NCBI GenBank assembly: GCA_031281515.1
Contig: JAITFF010000050.1
Coordinates: 1-6,549 of the forward strand
DNA length: 6,549 nucleotides
Origin: Holosporales bacterium
Lineage (GTDB): Bacteria > Pseudomonadota > Alphaproteobacteria > RUG11792
Reading direction: 5' to 3'
Positions 5,620 through 6,549 of this stretch are shown here, piece by piece (the stretch's first letter is position 1; each line of letters begins with the position of its first letter). The position numbers were made by a program, and so were the translations under genes. The notes beneath the pieces were generated by a model that ran no database searches, had not been told where the DNA came from, and saw only the letters and a list, made by a program, of their open reading frames with translations.

Positions 5620-6549
5620 ATGGAGAAAGTACAAGTGCTAAGCAAAACACGAGAAACGACCAATACAATTGCAACAACAATCCGTATCATAATCCTGTCG
5701 ATAATATTAAGCCTTCAGGCACTGGCAGGCGATTTAGATAAGACAGTCAACGAAATCGCTGACGAATGTATGCCCAGGCCCACCCCCCACTCAATCGGTT
5801 ACGGACATGTATTCGGAAAAGGACCTGACCCATCAGCGCCATTACGACTATATAACACGAACCTCACGGGTGACGATCGCGTAGTTCGCTTCAAGAGCAT
5901 CCAGAATTCATCGATATATTTCCCATTTTTCAACGAGCAAGCGGAGATTCGCGTAGCGGTACTCAACCAATCCCTTGACAACCCCACATTGAAAGATATC
6001 ACCGAACTTCTCGATCCAAGCACAGTTTTTCAAACAGATGTAACTATTTTCCACTACCCTTACATATCCCGGATAAGGGACATTCCCACGGCCAGCCAAA
6101 AAAACCACGGAACAGTAACTCTACGTGTTCCACCAGTGGGGCGAGTCTTCACCCCTCTCTCCTTTCCGGACAGCAGTGTAGTTTCACTAGGTGACAATTT
6201 ACTCTTAAAAGACAACTTCCAATTCGTTTGGGCCGACAGCTTCCAGCCTAGGCCCTATTCAGCACAACCAATAAGCTTCATAAGATTGGCAATAGCGCAC
6301 AATTTCACAGATCTAACCGACTCAACGGGAAGAGTGTACTCCTCAGTAGACTCTGTAATCTGGCAGTTACGTCAGGGAATCAGTGAATATCAAGCTGACA
6401 CCGGGCAACGACCGACCTTCCTGGTCCTTAAGGACTTTAGCGACCAAGAATACTGGTGCACCACTCCAGAATCCCTTGATCGACCCGTCTGGCCGCACTT
6501 TCAAGTATTTAAAAGTACAAGCAATCCTGTAGTAATGATCTACTTAGGA
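5620..6549 (+). CDS. Exported protein of unknown function, N-terminal 310 residues (cut by right edge)
   Basis: I do not recognise the family. The frame is open for 310 codons to the window edge with no stop. The N-terminus looks like a signal peptide: charged residues up to R22, a hydrophobic core at 23-32 (IIILSIILSL), then QALA with likely cleavage after A36, so the product probably enters the periplasm or is secreted. No further membrane helix is evident in the visible part. The mature portion has only two cysteines, C50 and C280, which could pair as a disulfide, and is rich in Pro, aromatic residues and Asp/Asn. No catalytic motif stands out. It has its own promoter and GGAGG and is divergent from the housekeeping cluster. 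Asp is written GAC in 14 of 22 cases, against 2 of the first 13 in the adjacent MotB-like gene, and its coding strand is C-rich. This may reflect strand bias or transfer. Confidence 0.8.
   Translation, partial: MEKVQVLSKTRETTNTIATTIRIIILSIILSLQALAGDLDKTVNEIADECMPRPTPHSIGYGHVFGKGPDPSAPLRLYNTNLTGDDRVVRFKSIQNSSIYFPFFNEQAEIRVAVLNQSLDNPTLKDITELLDPSTVFQTDVTIFHYPYISRIRDIPTASQKNHGTVTLRVPPVGRVFTPLSFPDSSVVSLGDNLLLKDNFQFVWADSFQPRPYSAQPISFIRLAIAHNFTDLTDSTGRVYSSVDSVIWQLRQGISEYQADTGQRPTFLVLKDFSDQEYWCTTPESLDRPVWPHFQVFKSTSNPVVMIYLG

Overview
The window reads as alphaproteobacterial chromosome of moderate G+C (about 45-48% in the coding rows I counted). It holds a five-gene minus-strand cluster, an AT-rich divergent intergenic region, and the start of a plus-strand gene I do not recognise. 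The strongest lineage hint is the inner-membrane OmpA/MotB-type protein, whose WPGFVDALST membrane-entry motif is typical of a family widespread in Alphaproteobacteria. TyrS, with KMGKT as its KMSKS-type loop, fits. A host-associated lineage such as Holosporales or Rickettsiales is possible but is only a guess.

Layout in transcription order on the minus strand: OmpA/MotB-domain protein (5206-4247), gmk guanylate kinase (4247-3675), a 100-bp gap, pepA leucyl aminopeptidase (3574-2072), dnaN sliding clamp (2075-903), and tyrS tyrosyl-tRNA synthetase (895 to beyond the left edge, C-terminus missing). Three of the four junctions are tight: a TGATG stop/start fusion, an ATGA overlap and a 7-nt gap. 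This suggests one or two co-transcribed, translationally coupled housekeeping units covering envelope anchoring, GMP phosphorylation, peptide turnover, replication processivity and tRNA charging. A near-consensus -10 box lies just upstream of the first gene.

The 413-bp region 5207-5619 is AT-rich and has promoters pointing both ways. The plus-strand side has a good sigma70-like promoter (TTTACA, 17 bp, TATAAC). It is preceded by short direct repeats (AATAAAT, AAATCAT) at roughly helical spacing and a 13-bp inverted repeat, which together look like a possible operator region. The promoter drives an open frame from 5620 to the right edge that encodes an exported protein of unknown function. Its coding-strand composition (C over G) and Asp codon choice differ from those of its neighbours.

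No RNA genes, CRISPR arrays, insertion sequences or convincing terminators were seen. The least explained parts are the exported protein and the repeat-rich control region in front of it. The cluster itself consists of known families in an unusual-looking order.
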